A stretch of 59,210 nt of DNA from a bacterium (GCA_030697645.1 JAUYPI010000002.1:1-59210); one strand, 5' to 3'. Shown: positions 49,523-58,419, counted from the first letter of the stretch. A program made the numbers and translations. Notes: generated by a model not told the origin, from the sequence alone.

Positions 49523-51948
49523 AACCTGCCTGGGGAAATTGGAAATTCGTTCATCTCTCCCCAATTCTTCCCTACTGCGGACGAAGTGACGAGTGGGACA
49601 CCGCGCGCCTCCTCTAGGGAGAGCACGTCCTCCATAATGCGCTTGATCTCGGGGACGAAATCCGCGGCGCGCGGCTCGCACACTTCGTAGACAAGCTCGT
49701 CGTGCACCTGGAGGATCAGAAACGCGTCCCCTCTGAGTCCTTCGCGCTTCACATGCTCGTCCACGCGGATCATCGCGAGCTTGATGAGGTCGGCCGACGT
49801 GCCCTGGATCGGCGCGTTTAGCGCCATGCGCTCGGCCATCGCGCGGATGTGCGCTATCGGCGAGCGGATACCCTCGAAGGAGCGGCGACGGCCGAAGAGC
49901 GTCTCGGTGTAGCCACGTCGGTGCGCCTCTGCCTTGGTGCGCTCAAGAAAATCCCTAAGGCCGGTGTAGGTCTCAAAATACTCCCGCATGAAGCGCTCGG
50001 CCTCGGCACGGTCGGTGCCGAGATTCTCGCGGAGCGCATTCACCCCCATGCCGTAGAGGATGCCGAAATTAATCACTTTCGCCCTCCGGCGCATCTCGCG
50101 GTCTACCTTCTCGGGTGGGACGTCAAACACTTCAGACGCAACGGCAGTGTGGATGTCCTCCCCACGCTTGAAAATCTCCGTGAGCTTCGGGTCGCCTGAG
50201 AGTATCGCCGCGACGCGCAGCTCAATCTGTGAGTAATCAAAGGCCGCGAGTACGAACCCTTGCTCCGCGATGAAAGCACGCCGGATCGAGGCGCCGCGCT
50301 CAGTGCGGATCGGAATGTTCTGAAGGTTCGGCTTCTCGGATGCCATGCGCCCGGTTGTCGTGCCGGTCTGGAGAAAGCGCGCATGGAGACGGCCAGCGCT
50401 GTCGAGGAGCGTCGGGATCGGGTCAATGTAGGTTGAGAGGAGTTTCTGGAGCTCGCGATGAGCAAAAATGTTTTCGATGATCGGGTGCGCGCCGCGGAGT
50501 TTGCCGAGCTCGGATTCCCGGGTCGAGCGCGCACCACCCGCGGTCTTCTTATGGTTGCGCGGGACAAGTTTCAGTTCGTCGAAAATCACCTCGCCAAGCT
50601 GTTTCGGGGAGTTTATATTAAATTCCCTGCCTGCGTCTTTCCAAATGTACTTCTGGAGAACTTCAAGCTCGCGGTGGTAGTCGCGCGACAGCGCGCCGAG
50701 GTGCGCGCTGTCGATCTTCACGCCGCGCTCCTCCATGGCTCGGACGATCGGTATGAGCGGCCGCTCGATCTCCGCAAACACGCGCGTGAATCCACGCGCG
50801 GTGATTTCCCGTTTAAGTACCTCGCGGGCTTCGTTGAACGAGTGAGTCCCCGCAAAGTGAAAGATGTCGTCGAGCGAGGGGTTCGTAATGTTTGAGTCAA
50901 GCACCCAGAGCGCGATAAGGGCCTCGGTGAGCGCAGTCGAGTCGGGCGCGCTCTCCGTCGCCTCCTCGGGCGCAGTGTCGCCGTCGCCTTCCTCGTGCGC
51001 TGTGCTACCCGCGCCGCCCGCGGGCCGACCGAACAGCTCTCGCACGCGGCCGATAAGCGAACGGAAGTCGAGCTCGCCGATGAGCTCGAGCGCTACCGTC
51101 GCATCCGCGCGCGCTCGCCAATCGCTCTCCGCGAGGTTGAAAGTGATTGGCGCAGCGCGGTTGATCTCAGCGAGTGCTTTGGAAAACAAGGCTTCGTCCT
51201 TGTGCTCCGAGAGTATCCGCTGTACGCGCGCACTGACGCCGGCCTCGGCGAGCTTCTCCGGGAAACGCGCGAGCGTCTTGTGGAGCGACTCGATCGTGCC
51301 GAAATTCTGCACCAAAATGCTTGCGGTCTTTGCACCGATGCCGGGTACGCCGGGGATGTTGTCAGACGGATCACCCGCAAGACCCTTGTAATCGGGCAAG
51401 AACTTCGGTACAAACCCGAAGCGTTGCTTGACTGCTTCCTCGTCGTAGAGCGCCGTCTCCCGAATGCCTTTCTTCAGCGTGTAGACCTTGACGCGCGTAC
51501 CCGAGACAAGCTGGAGCGTGTCCATATCGCCGGAAGCGATGATGATCTCAACGTCCCGGCGATCGTTAAGGAGCTCGACGATAGTGCCGAGGAGATCATC
51601 CGCCTCAAAGCCCGGTTGCTCAAAAACCGGAATGCCGAACGCGCGCACGAGGTCCCGCGAGCGCTTGAGCTGCGCGACAAGCGCGTCATCCGCTTTCGGA
51701 CGCCCTGCCTTGTAGCCCTCAAAAACTTCGTGCCGATAGGTCGGCTGTGGAAGGTCGAAACAGCCCGCGATGTAGTCGGGCTTGAACTCGCCGATGATCC
51801 GCATCAGCATCGTCGTCAGTCCGTAGAGCGCGCCCGTTGGCTCCCCGGTGCGCGAAGAAGTAAAATCCGCCGGCAGCGCATGGTACGCGCGATGAATAAT
51901 CGCGTGCGCGTCGAGAAGCACGAGGCGTTTTTTGGTCGCTGTCGCCAT
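49519..51948 (-). CDS. polA: DNA polymerase I, no proofreading domain
   Basis: 809 residues from ATG 51948 (MATATKKRLVLLDAHAIIH). The 5'-3' exonuclease (1 to about 290) has FEQPGFEADDLLGTI and LPDYKGLAGDPSDNIPGVPGIGAKT. The 3'-5' exonuclease region is reduced to about 70 residues without DEDD acids. The polymerase part has PNLQNIPIRTERG, AAFDYSQIELRVAAILSGD, RRRAKVINFGILYGM and LQVHDELVYE. Repairs DNA and processes Okazaki fragments without editing. TATACT lies 6 bases before the ATG. It converges with nothing; pyrF is divergent. Confidence 0.95.
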   Translation of the reverse strand: MATATKKRLVLLDAHAIIHRAYHALPADFTSSRTGEPTGALYGLTTMLMRIIGEFKPDYIAGCFDLPQPTYRHEVFEGYKAGRPKADDALVAQLKRSRDLVRAFGIPVFEQPGFEADDLLGTIVELLNDRRDVEIIIASGDMDTLQLVSGTRVKVYTLKKGIRETALYDEEAVKQRFGFVPKFLPDYKGLAGDPSDNIPGVPGIGAKTASILVQNFGTIESLHKTLARFPEKLAEAGVSARVQRILSEHKDEALFSKALAEINRAAPITFNLAESDWRARADATVALELIGELDFRSLIGRVRELFGRPAGGAGSTAHEEGDGDTAPEEATESAPDSTALTEALIALWVLDSNITNPSLDDIFHFAGTHSFNEAREVLKREITARGFTRVFAEIERPLIPIVRAMEERGVKIDSAHLGALSRDYHRELEVLQKYIWKDAGREFNINSPKQLGEVIFDELKLVPRNHKKTAGGARSTRESELGKLRGAHPIIENIFAHRELQKLLSTYIDPIPTLLDSAGRLHARFLQTGTTTGRMASEKPNLQNIPIRTERGASIRRAFIAEQGFVLAAFDYSQIELRVAAILSGDPKLTEIFKRGEDIHTAVASEVFDVPPEKVDREMRRRAKVINFGILYGMGVNALRENLGTDRAEAERFMREYFETYTGLRDFLERTKAEAHRRGYTETLFGRRRSFEGIRSPIAHIRAMAERMALNAPIQGTSADLIKLAMIRVDEHVKREGLRGDAFLILQVHDELVYEVCEPRAADFVPEIKRIMEDVLSLEEARGVPLVTSSAVGKNWGEMNEFPISPGRF

Positions 51949-51954
51949 GGAGCC

Positions 51955-51960
51955 AGTATA
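51955..51960 (-). promoter_or_regulatory. -10 box of polA (leaderless)
   Basis: Minus-strand TATACT 6 bases before ATG 51948. Confidence 0.5.
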
Positions 51961-51988
51961 CACCGACTCGAGCCGTACGCGCGCGGCG

Positions 51989-52017
51989 TTGATTTTTCTT
52001 ACAATTTTTGCTAGTGT
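51989..52017 (+). promoter_or_regulatory. pyrF promoter
   Basis: TTGATT (51989-51994), 17-bp spacer, TAGTGT (52012-52017). Confidence 0.45.
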
Positions 52018-52029
52018 GATCCTCGTAAT

Positions 52030-52048
52030 CAGCCCGATAGTCGGGCTG
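52030..52048 (+). promoter_or_regulatory. Hairpin in the pyrF leader
   Basis: CAGCCCGA-TAG-TCGGGCTG, 8-bp stem between promoter and ribosome site (AAAGGAGG at 52074). Possible regulatory hairpin or 5' stabiliser. Confidence 0.4.
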
Positions 52049-52083
52049 AAATTGTACCTTCCCAACCAGAGAAAGGAGGTCGT

Positions 52084-53112
52084 ATGAACGACCGAAACTT
52101 CAAACAACTGCTGGACGCCCAGTGGTCTCGCGATAACTTTGTTTGTGTCGGGCTCGACAGCTCTGATGGACCACGAATGCGCGCTATCGTGGATTCGACG
52201 CATGATCTCGTCTGCGCTTACAAACCAAATTCCGCGTTCTACGAGGCGGAAGGCGCGACGGGGATGGCGACACTCCAAGGTCTGATAGCGTATATCAACC
52301 TCATTGCTCCCGAAGTTCCGGTGATTCTCGACGCCAAGCGCGCGGACATCGGCAACACGAACGCTGGCTATGTGGAGATGGCATTTGATTATTTGCAAGC
52401 GGACGCAGTCACCGTGCATCCATATCTCGGAGCCGAAGCCCTAGAGCCATTCCTCGCGCGAGCGGACAAGGGCATTATCGTGCTCTGCCGTACATCCAAC
52501 CCAGGCGCGGGGGAATTTCAAGACCTGCGTATTCCCTTGAGTGGTTCGAGACTGCGCGAAGTCGAGCGATACCTCAACCGTGAGATTCCCGAAGGAAGCA
52601 TGCCGTTTTATCAATATGTCGCCTATAGCATCGCGAGTGGGTGGAACACGAATGGCAACTGCGCCCTAGTCGTTGGCGCGACGTATCCAGACGAACTTCG
52701 AGAAGTGCGGCAGATCGTCGGCGACATGCCAATTCTCATCCCGGGCGTCGGTTTTCAACAAAGAGATGTCCCGCTTGAGACACAGGTGGACCAAGTTGTT
52801 TCCGCGGGCAAGGACAGTCGGGGCATGGGTATGATCATCAACTCCTCGCGCGGTATCATCTTCGCCTCAAGCGGCGCGGACTTCGCGGAAGCGGCGCGTG
52901 CCAAAACGATTGAACTCCACGACATGATCAACCGGTACCGAACCGAAGAAATCGGTACTCAAAAAATCATACCCGCCGACAAAATCGTTCGCATACATGG
53001 AGGCCCCTCTGTTGTCTTGGCGGAAAATTCGCGCTCATGCTTTGAATGCGGCACGCTCATGATCCTTGATAATGTGGGTTACAAATGTCTAAACTGTGGT
53101 GCAACGGTGTAA
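52084..53112 (+). CDS. pyrF: Orotidine 5'-phosphate decarboxylase with C-terminal zinc ribbon
   Basis: 342 residues; typical type 2 enzymes are about 270-310. Converts OMP to UMP. ATG 52084 with AAAGGAGG upstream. Active-site motif VILDAKRADIGNT; phosphate-side LIPGVGFQ. After the barrel a linker (ADKIVRIHGGPSVVL) leads to CFECGTLMILDNVGYKCLNCGATV, a four-Cys zinc ribbon not normally part of this enzyme. It is followed after 12 bases by pyrE, so the two last steps of UMP synthesis are one unit. Confidence 0.93.
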   Translation: MNDRNFKQLLDAQWSRDNFVCVGLDSSDGPRMRAIVDSTHDLVCAYKPNSAFYEAEGATGMATLQGLIAYINLIAPEVPVILDAKRADIGNTNAGYVEMAFDYLQADAVTVHPYLGAEALEPFLARADKGIIVLCRTSNPGAGEFQDLRIPLSGSRLREVERYLNREIPEGSMPFYQYVAYSIASGWNTNGNCALVVGATYPDELREVRQIVGDMPILIPGVGFQQRDVPLETQVDQVVSAGKDSRGMGMIINSSRGIIFASSGADFAEAARAKTIELHDMINRYRTEEIGTQKIIPADKIVRIHGGPSVVLAENSRSCFECGTLMILDNVGYKCLNCGATV

Positions 53113-53124
53113 TGGAGGCACGCT

Positions 53125-53760
53125 ATGAACGAAAAAGAAGTCTGGCAAGTGCTCCGAGATGTCGGGGCTCTCATCACTGACAGCCACATTGTCTATACGT
53201 CTCTGAAGCACGGCTCGACCTATTTCAACAAAGATGCGCTGTACCCACACACCGAAAGTACATCGCGTCTTTCCCGGGAAATCGCCAATAGGTTCGCGAA
53301 TGACGATGTTGCGGTGGTTATTGCACCCGCGATCGGCGGAGTGATTCTCTCCCAATGGGTCGCGCACCACCTCAGTCAATATACCAAACGTGAGGTGCTC
53401 GCGGTCTACGCGGAGAAAACAGAAAACGGAAATGGCTTCGTCATTCGGCGTGGCTACGAAAAATTGATTCCGCAGGCACATGTTTTAGTGGTTGAGGATG
53501 TCCTCACTACCGGCGCATCAGCGAGGAGGGTCATCGAGACAACGCGCGCTTTAGGCGGCAAGGTCATCGGCCTGGGCGTCCTATGCAATCGCGGAGGCGT
53601 CACGCGCCACGATGTCGGCGGTATTTCGAAGCTCTTTGGGCTCGTGAACGTACAGCTCGAGACGTGGAATGAAACGAATTGCCCGCTCTGCGCGCAGCAT
53701 GTTCCAATCAACACGGATGTCGGCAAAGGACGCGAGTTCCTCGCGCGTAAGAGCGCATGA
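53125..53760 (+). CDS. pyrE: Orotate phosphoribosyltransferase
   Basis: 211 residues. Makes OMP from orotate and PRPP, feeding PyrF. The PRPP motif is VLVVEDVLTTGASARR, with AIGGVILSQ upstream. A CPLC pair near the end (NCPLCAQH) is unusual but also seen in some relatives. The 12-base gap to pyrF and shared terminator indicate a pyrFE operon. No pyrB, pyrC or pyrD lies in the window, so orotate may have to be imported. Confidence 0.93.
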   Translation: MNEKEVWQVLRDVGALITDSHIVYTSLKHGSTYFNKDALYPHTESTSRLSREIANRFANDDVAVVIAPAIGGVILSQWVAHHLSQYTKREVLAVYAEKTENGNGFVIRRGYEKLIPQAHVLVVEDVLTTGASARRVIETTRALGGKVIGLGVLCNRGGVTRHDVGGISKLFGLVNVQLETWNETNCPLCAQHVPINTDVGKGREFLARKSA

Positions 53761-53780
53761 GTCCGCAACGGATTCTCTCG

Positions 53781-53818
53781 GGGTCGCTATCGAAAGATAG
53801 CGACCCTCTTTTCTTTCT
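53781..53818 (+). terminator. pyrFE terminator
   Basis: Perfect 11-bp stem GGGTCGCTATC / GATAGCGACCC with tetraloop GAAA and a T/C-rich tail TCTTTTCTTTCT. Confidence 0.85.
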
Positions 53819-53987
53819 ATAATCACAAGCAATCGGAAAGCGAAAAGAAGCCTTTTCATTTTCCGCTAAGACTTGCCTTATATGATAATTTGTGCTTTCT
53901 TGTAAGTTGTGGCGCTCACTTAATATAATAGCGTCGAAAGAGTGTTCTTTTTAGACCGCATACGAATCTCATTTGGAGGAAGAGCCC

Positions 53988-55031
53988 GTGGCAAAGAATC
54001 GGCACGAGAGGAAAAACAAAACGCAAGGGTGCACACGAAGAGGACTAGCCGCTTTACCTATCCGTCCTTGGTTGCGCAAGCCCCAAATGCTTATTGGCGT
54101 CGTAGTGGGTACAGTTCTCGCCATTTTCGCTCTTTGGTTTTTTACTATTCCGGCACATCAGAGCCCCCAGGGGAAACCCGTGGCTGTTGCCTCAAACGGA
54201 GGTGTAACGATTACTGAGTTCGATGCGATTATTGAGCGTGTAGAGAACAAATTTCTCTCAATCGCAGAACAATTGAAAGGAAAAATTGTGCTCCTGCCAT
54301 ACGCACCGTTACGTGAGCAGCTCGATTTACCCCGCCAGGTGGTGCTCATCAACAAAGGGAATCCGTGGCGTAACGCATATCGGTTCGAGCAGGCGATGCA
54401 GCACGAGAAATATTTTGAACAAGAAAATATAAACTATTTCTCCTATCAGCTGCTCGAAGACAGGCGCCCCAATGACACTACGATGCATCACGCGATTGCT
54501 GCATATGCGCCTCTCACCCGAAAGTTTTATCTTTCTCGCGGGGTTGTTCATATGAATGTGCTGGATTTCGTCATAGCAGCGCACGAGCTCTTTCATGTGA
54601 CACAAGATACACGGGAGCGAACCCGGCTGAATTCAGAGCAGCAGTTTATGGAATATGTAAATTTTTATTCCACAAATAGAGGAGAAAGCCCGCGAATCAT
54701 TCTAAACAATGAAACAACGGCTTACGCCTATGAGCTTGAACTGCTCGATCTGCTTTTGGACGGTAAACTCCGATCTGTTACTCTGTCAAAGGATGTGGCT
54801 GCGGTAACGTCTCTTGGCGGAGCCATACATATTAGGGCTGAACAGGAGCAGACATTCGAGTCTTTGGTCGGACTCGCATCTCTCTATTTCCCAAACGGAA
54901 TGACCAAAAATGGATTACCGGCGGAGTTTGTGCATCAAATCGCGCGAATATACCGCAGGGTTGGTTTCGAACTTTACACGAGGGATGCAGGCGGGAGGAG
55001 AAAAATACTACCGCATGAACTGCCGAACTAA
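53988..55031 (+). CDS. Membrane-anchored HExxH putative metallopeptidase
   Basis: 347 residues. GTG 53988 is chosen because GGAGG lies 8 bases upstream; TTG 53973 would overlap it. A basic head, one membrane helix (MLIGVVVGTVLAIFALWFF) and an exterior domain follow. FVIAAHELFHVTQDTRE holds HExxH, and the downstream ETTAYAYELELLDLLL could supply a third ligand. No other peptidase hallmarks are seen, so activity is inferred. Own terminator at 55086. Confidence 0.65.
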   Translation: MAKNRHERKNKTQGCTRRGLAALPIRPWLRKPQMLIGVVVGTVLAIFALWFFTIPAHQSPQGKPVAVASNGGVTITEFDAIIERVENKFLSIAEQLKGKIVLLPYAPLREQLDLPRQVVLINKGNPWRNAYRFEQAMQHEKYFEQENINYFSYQLLEDRRPNDTTMHHAIAAYAPLTRKFYLSRGVVHMNVLDFVIAAHELFHVTQDTRERTRLNSEQQFMEYVNFYSTNRGESPRIILNNETTAYAYELELLDLLLDGKLRSVTLSKDVAAVTSLGGAIHIRAEQEQTFESLVGLASLYFPNGMTKNGLPAEFVHQIARIYRRVGFELYTRDAGGRRKILPHELPN

Positions 55032-55085
55032 CCTTGTGCCCTCAGAAATAACGGGTGCGTGATTGAATCATGCAGCCCCCAGGCA

Positions 55086-55119
55086 AAACCGCAGGTTTCC
55101 TCATGGATATCTGCGGTTT
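55086..55119 (+). terminator. Terminator of the HExxH gene
   Basis: Stem AAACCGCAG / CTGCGGTTT, 16-nt loop, then GTTCTTAT. The remaining 55120-55307 stretch shows no gene. Confidence 0.65.
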
Positions 55120-55307
55120 GTTCTTATATAATCCTCAACGAAGCGCTGAACACTGCTTCACTACCCACTCCTACTCCAGTGAAAGAAAGGTGCCCGTAAC
55201 TTTTTTCCACAAAAATTACTTGACGTGCAAAAAATCTTGAGCTTCTTCGTGGCGAAAACGTCAGTCACCACGCGCGACTCGGAATCGTTCCCGCCCTCAA
55301 ATGGCGA

Positions 55308-55835
55308 CTAAAGGCGCACGGCGCTGAGGGAGAGAGTGGCTTCAAAAAAGACAGCTCGTTCGTTCTCGCCAACAACGTCGAAAGAAATTGCGCGGTAGCC
55401 GCGCCGCAGGAGTGGGCGGACTTTCTCCGCCCACTCGACGAGGATGAGGTTCCCAGGGTCGGCGGCGATCTCATCCCAGCCGAGAGCGCGGAGCTCCTCC
55501 GGGCTCTCGAGGCGGTAGGCGTCGATGTGAATGAGGTGATGCCATGGCTTGGAAGTTGGAAATAGGAAATTAGAAGTTGGATCGATCACACGCCGCCTTG
55601 GTAGTTTATAAATCTTCATAATGACGAACGTCGGGCTCGTCACGGTCTCGCGGACGCCGAGCGCGCGCGCGACACCTTTTACAAACGTGGTTTTTCCTGC
55701 GCCGAGCTCGCCCGTGAGGCCGACGACCAACGCAGCTTTTAGCTTATAGCTTTTAGCTTTTAGGTCGTTTACGACCAATGCTGCGAGGGCGAACATTTCC
55801 TCCTGGCTTTTTACCGTTTTTCTGCTGCGCGACAT
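55308..55835 (-). CDS. tsaE: tRNA t6A synthesis ATPase TsaE
   Basis: 175 residues from ATG 55835 (MSRSRKTVKSQEEM). Works with TsaB/TsaD to make t6A37 in tRNA. P-loop GLTGELGAGKTTFVKGV, TSPTFVIMKIY, IHIDAYRLE and ILVEWAEK are the family signatures. Two short-word repeats are inserted in-frame: about residues 24-34 (DLKAKSYKLKA), before the P-loop, and about 85-96 (DPTSNFLFPTSK), between TSPTF and the IDAYRL segment. TGTATA-derived TATACA lies 12 bases before the ATG. Confidence 0.93.
   Translation of the reverse strand: MSRSRKTVKSQEEMFALAALVVNDLKAKSYKLKAALVVGLTGELGAGKTTFVKGVARALGVRETVTSPTFVIMKIYKLPRRRVIDPTSNFLFPTSKPWHHLIHIDAYRLESPEELRALGWDEIAADPGNLILVEWAEKVRPLLRRGYRAISFDVVGENERAVFFEATLSLSAVRL
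55548..55582. repeat. In-frame word repeat in tsaE (second)
   Basis: Units GGAAGTTGGAAATAGGAAATTAG on the + strand; minus strand encodes SNFLFPTS. Confidence 0.6.
55735..55765. repeat. In-frame word repeat in tsaE (first)
   Basis: TAGCTTTTAGCTTATAGC-type words on the + strand. Complementary words form the intergenic repeat at 56627-56655. Confidence 0.65.
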
Positions 55836-55880
55836 GGTACACTCGAGTGTATAGCGTTTTACTTCGCGAGGCAAAAAGAT

Positions 55881-55911
55881 GCGGCGCAGCTTTTTGAAAA
55901 AGCTGCGCCGC
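55881..55911 (-). terminator. Terminator of the lipoprotein gene
   Basis: Perfect 15-bp stem GCGGCGCAGCTTTTT and complement. On the minus strand ATCTTTTTGCC follows. Confidence 0.8.
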
Positions 55912-55935
55912 GTGGTGCCCGGTACATCGCGCTGC

Positions 55936-56523
55936 TCATCGGCACGACTCGCCGCCGTACCCGGGCGGATCGAGACGACCGACGCGGAGCAAAATAGTCT
56001 CGGCCACCGGCTCGTGGTGTCCAACACTGATGCAATAAACTCGACTCCCAACAATCTGCGTCGTCCCCGCATTGCGCCCGATAATATACACTATATAGCG
56101 CTTGCTTGGGACAGTTCCAAAGGACTCGGCGCCGATGATGTGGTGCTCCCCAAACTGGATATCAGAAGCACGCAAGCGTCCATCAATCCGCACGTCGAGT
56201 ACAACGTGGGGAATCGACAGGTCGTTTACCACGTAAAGCTGCGCTGCGCCACCAACGCCCGGTGCATACGCATACACAGGCCTCCCGATAGAATCGTGAT
56301 GCGTGGGTGTGGTGCTAGAACTATGCACGTCGCCTATAAGCCCCGCTATGCCACCAGCAAGAGCCCCGAGCTTCGCACATCCTGCCCCACAGACAGCCGC
56401 TCCTGTCGCAGCTCCAACAGCTGCGCCAGTCATACCCCAGCACCCTGTCGTGGCCACCAAAACAGCCAGTAACAAAACAAAAAAACTACCGCTCCGCACT
56501 CGATTCACTCTGCTATTCCTCAT
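55936..56523 (-). CDS. Lipoprotein with glycine-zipper-like region
   Basis: 195 residues from ATG 56523, AAAGGAG 6-7 bases upstream. Signal with lipobox VATTGC. A Gly/Ala-rich stretch follows (MTGAAVGAATGAAVCGAG..LGALAGGIAGLIG), resembling glycine-zipper motifs that insert in or span membranes. A beta-rich C-terminal domain (about 85-195) ends DPPGYGGESCR. A bacterial lipoprotein signal is clear; the role is unknown. Confidence 0.75.
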   Translation of the reverse strand: MRNSRVNRVRSGSFFVLLLAVLVATTGCWGMTGAAVGAATGAAVCGAGCAKLGALAGGIAGLIGDVHSSSTTPTHHDSIGRPVYAYAPGVGGAAQLYVVNDLSIPHVVLDVRIDGRLRASDIQFGEHHIIGAESFGTVPSKRYIVYIIGRNAGTTQIVGSRVYCISVGHHEPVAETILLRVGRLDPPGYGGESCR

Positions 56524-56626
56524 CTTCGGCTCCTTTATAAAGCGTTACAAGCAGTCACTTTTACACGAGAACAATTTCATAAACAGGCTATCATAAAAAC
56601 ATGCAGATGTCAATAGTAGCCCATAA

Positions 56627-56655
56627 CAACTAAAACCTATAAGCTAAAAGCTACA
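56627..56655. repeat. Intergenic AAGCTAAAAGC-word repeat
   Basis: CTAAAACCTATAAGCTAAAAGC upstream of the pilB-type gene, complementary in vocabulary to 55735-55765 inside tsaE. The rest of the 56524-56719 gap is promoter and leader sequence for both flanking genes. Confidence 0.55.
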
Positions 56656-56719
56656 GATCACGCATTTTTACCCTTACCTCCGCTGTCTACATTCCACTCT
56701 CTATTTTCTACTCTCTCGT

Positions 56720-58399
56720 ATGGTTACCTTCGACGAAACCGCACAAAAGCAAAAACTCGCCGCGCTACGCGCGGCAGAGGAGGAGCGCTTGGCGAAGATC
56801 CTTGCCGAGCGCTATGGCCTGCCCTACCTCGATCTCTCGCGGATACCGATTGATATAGATGCGCTCCACACGCTTCCTGAAAAAGACGCGCGCGAAGGGA
56901 AACTCGCGGTGTTCCGCACTGCGGGGAAAAAACTCGACGTCGGCGTCCTTACGCCAAAAAACGAACACACCCAGATGGTTGTTCGGGCTCTTGCGGAGCG
57001 CGGCTTCACGCCGACGCTCTACATGGTCTCGCTCGTCGGCCTCGAGCGGGCCTGGAGCCGCTACGGCGAGACACGCGAAGTCGCGAAAACTGAGGAGGGC
57101 GTCTTCAACATCTCGACGGAGGCTATCAAACGCCTCGGCGGAGAAATACACACCCTTGAAAATGCACGGCACCTCATCGACGCTGCGCTGTCGGATAAAA
57201 AACAGTACCAGACCACGAGCGCTCTTGAGCTCATCCTCGCGGGGGCGTTTGCTCTCGCTGCCTCCGACATCCATCTCGAGCCCGAGGAAGACTATATCCG
57301 CCTGCGCTACCGCCTCAACGGCATGCTTGTTGATATCGTCGCCTCGTTTCCCCTTGCGGCGTATCGTCTCCTCCTCCCGCGCATCAAGCTCCTCTCCGGC
57401 CTCAAGCTCAATGTGCATGAGAGCGCACAGGACGGACGCTTCAGTGTCCGTACTGACGCCGGCGACATAGAAGTCCGCACCTCGGTGCTCCCGGAAAAAG
57501 ACAAAGAGTCGGTCGTGCTCCGCATCTTGAACCCGCAGCAAATCGGCCTCTCCTTCGAGGGCCTCGGCCTCGGTGAAAAACTGCGCCGCATCGTCGAGCG
57601 CGAGATCAAAAAACCAAACGGCATGATTTTCACGACCGGCCCCACGGGCTCGGGAAAGACCACGACGCTCTACGCGTTCCTTAAAAAAGTCCACACAAAC
57701 GAGATCAAGATCATCACGATCGAAGACCCGATCGAGTACATCCTGCCGGGCATGGTACAGACGCCGGTGGGAGCGGGCTACAGTTTCGCAGACGGCTTGC
57801 GCTCGGCACTCCGGCAGGACCCGGATGTCATCATGGTCGGCGAGGTGCGAGACAGCGAGACCGCATCAATCGCGATCAACGCCTCGCTCACCGGCCACCT
57901 CGTCTTCTCGACCTTGCACACAAACAGCGCTGCCGGGACATTCCCGCGCCTCATTGATCTTGGCGTCAATCCCAAGGTTATTAGCTCAGCGGTCAATCTC
58001 GCGCTCGCGCAACGGCTCGTGCGCGTGCTCTGCACAAAGTGCAAAAAAACGGTGCCGCTCGAGGCCAAAGAGCGCGAACGAACAGAGCGGCTTCGGCAAA
58101 AACTCGACGCGCTCGGCATCAAGGTCACCGCGGCAAGCGAGCGCTATGTGCCGAATGAGACGGGCTGCAGCGAGTGCGACGGCACGGGCTTTAGCGGCCG
58201 CATCGGCATTTTTGAGGCGATTATGATGGACGAGAAAATAGACGAGGTTGTCCGCGGAAACCCAAGCGAGAGCGATATCGAAAAAGCCGCCGCCGAGCAA
58301 GGTCTGCCCACGATGGCCGAAGATGGGTATCTCAAAATGCTCGCCGGCATAACCTCGCTTGAGGAGCTTGAGCGGGTGGTAGATGTGAGCAGAGTATAG
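56720..58399 (+). CDS. GspE/PilB-type secretion ATPase
   Basis: 559 residues. Powers assembly of type IV pili or a type II-like system. N-terminal MshEN-like domain (about 1-120). The core has Walker A FTTGPTGSGKTTTLYAF, Asp box ITIEDPIEYILPG, Walker B-type RQDPDVIMVGEVRDSETA and His box SLTGHLVFSTLHTN. A zinc site CTKC..CSECDGTGFSGRIGIFE near 450-505 is typical of PilB/GspE. No pilin or PilC gene lies nearby in the window. Strong terminator after it. Confidence 0.95.
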   Translation: MVTFDETAQKQKLAALRAAEEERLAKILAERYGLPYLDLSRIPIDIDALHTLPEKDAREGKLAVFRTAGKKLDVGVLTPKNEHTQMVVRALAERGFTPTLYMVSLVGLERAWSRYGETREVAKTEEGVFNISTEAIKRLGGEIHTLENARHLIDAALSDKKQYQTTSALELILAGAFALAASDIHLEPEEDYIRLRYRLNGMLVDIVASFPLAAYRLLLPRIKLLSGLKLNVHESAQDGRFSVRTDAGDIEVRTSVLPEKDKESVVLRILNPQQIGLSFEGLGLGEKLRRIVEREIKKPNGMIFTTGPTGSGKTTTLYAFLKKVHTNEIKIITIEDPIEYILPGMVQTPVGAGYSFADGLRSALRQDPDVIMVGEVRDSETASIAINASLTGHLVFSTLHTNSAAGTFPRLIDLGVNPKVISSAVNLALAQRLVRVLCTKCKKTVPLEAKERERTERLRQKLDALGIKVTAASERYVPNETGCSECDGTGFSGRIGIFEAIMMDEKIDEVVRGNPSESDIEKAAAEQGLPTMAEDGYLKMLAGITSLEELERVVDVSRV

Positions 58400-58419
58400 G
58401 GGAGGCACCTTTCGCTTCC

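Noticed and set aside
50995-52014. 339-codon + strand open frame opposite polA
   Set aside because: Shadow of polA in GC-rich DNA; no motifs and it crosses the polA start region.
52030-52048. Riboswitch in front of pyrF
   Set aside because: Only one short hairpin is visible, with no recognisable aptamer or second, competing structure. Kept as a simple leader hairpin.
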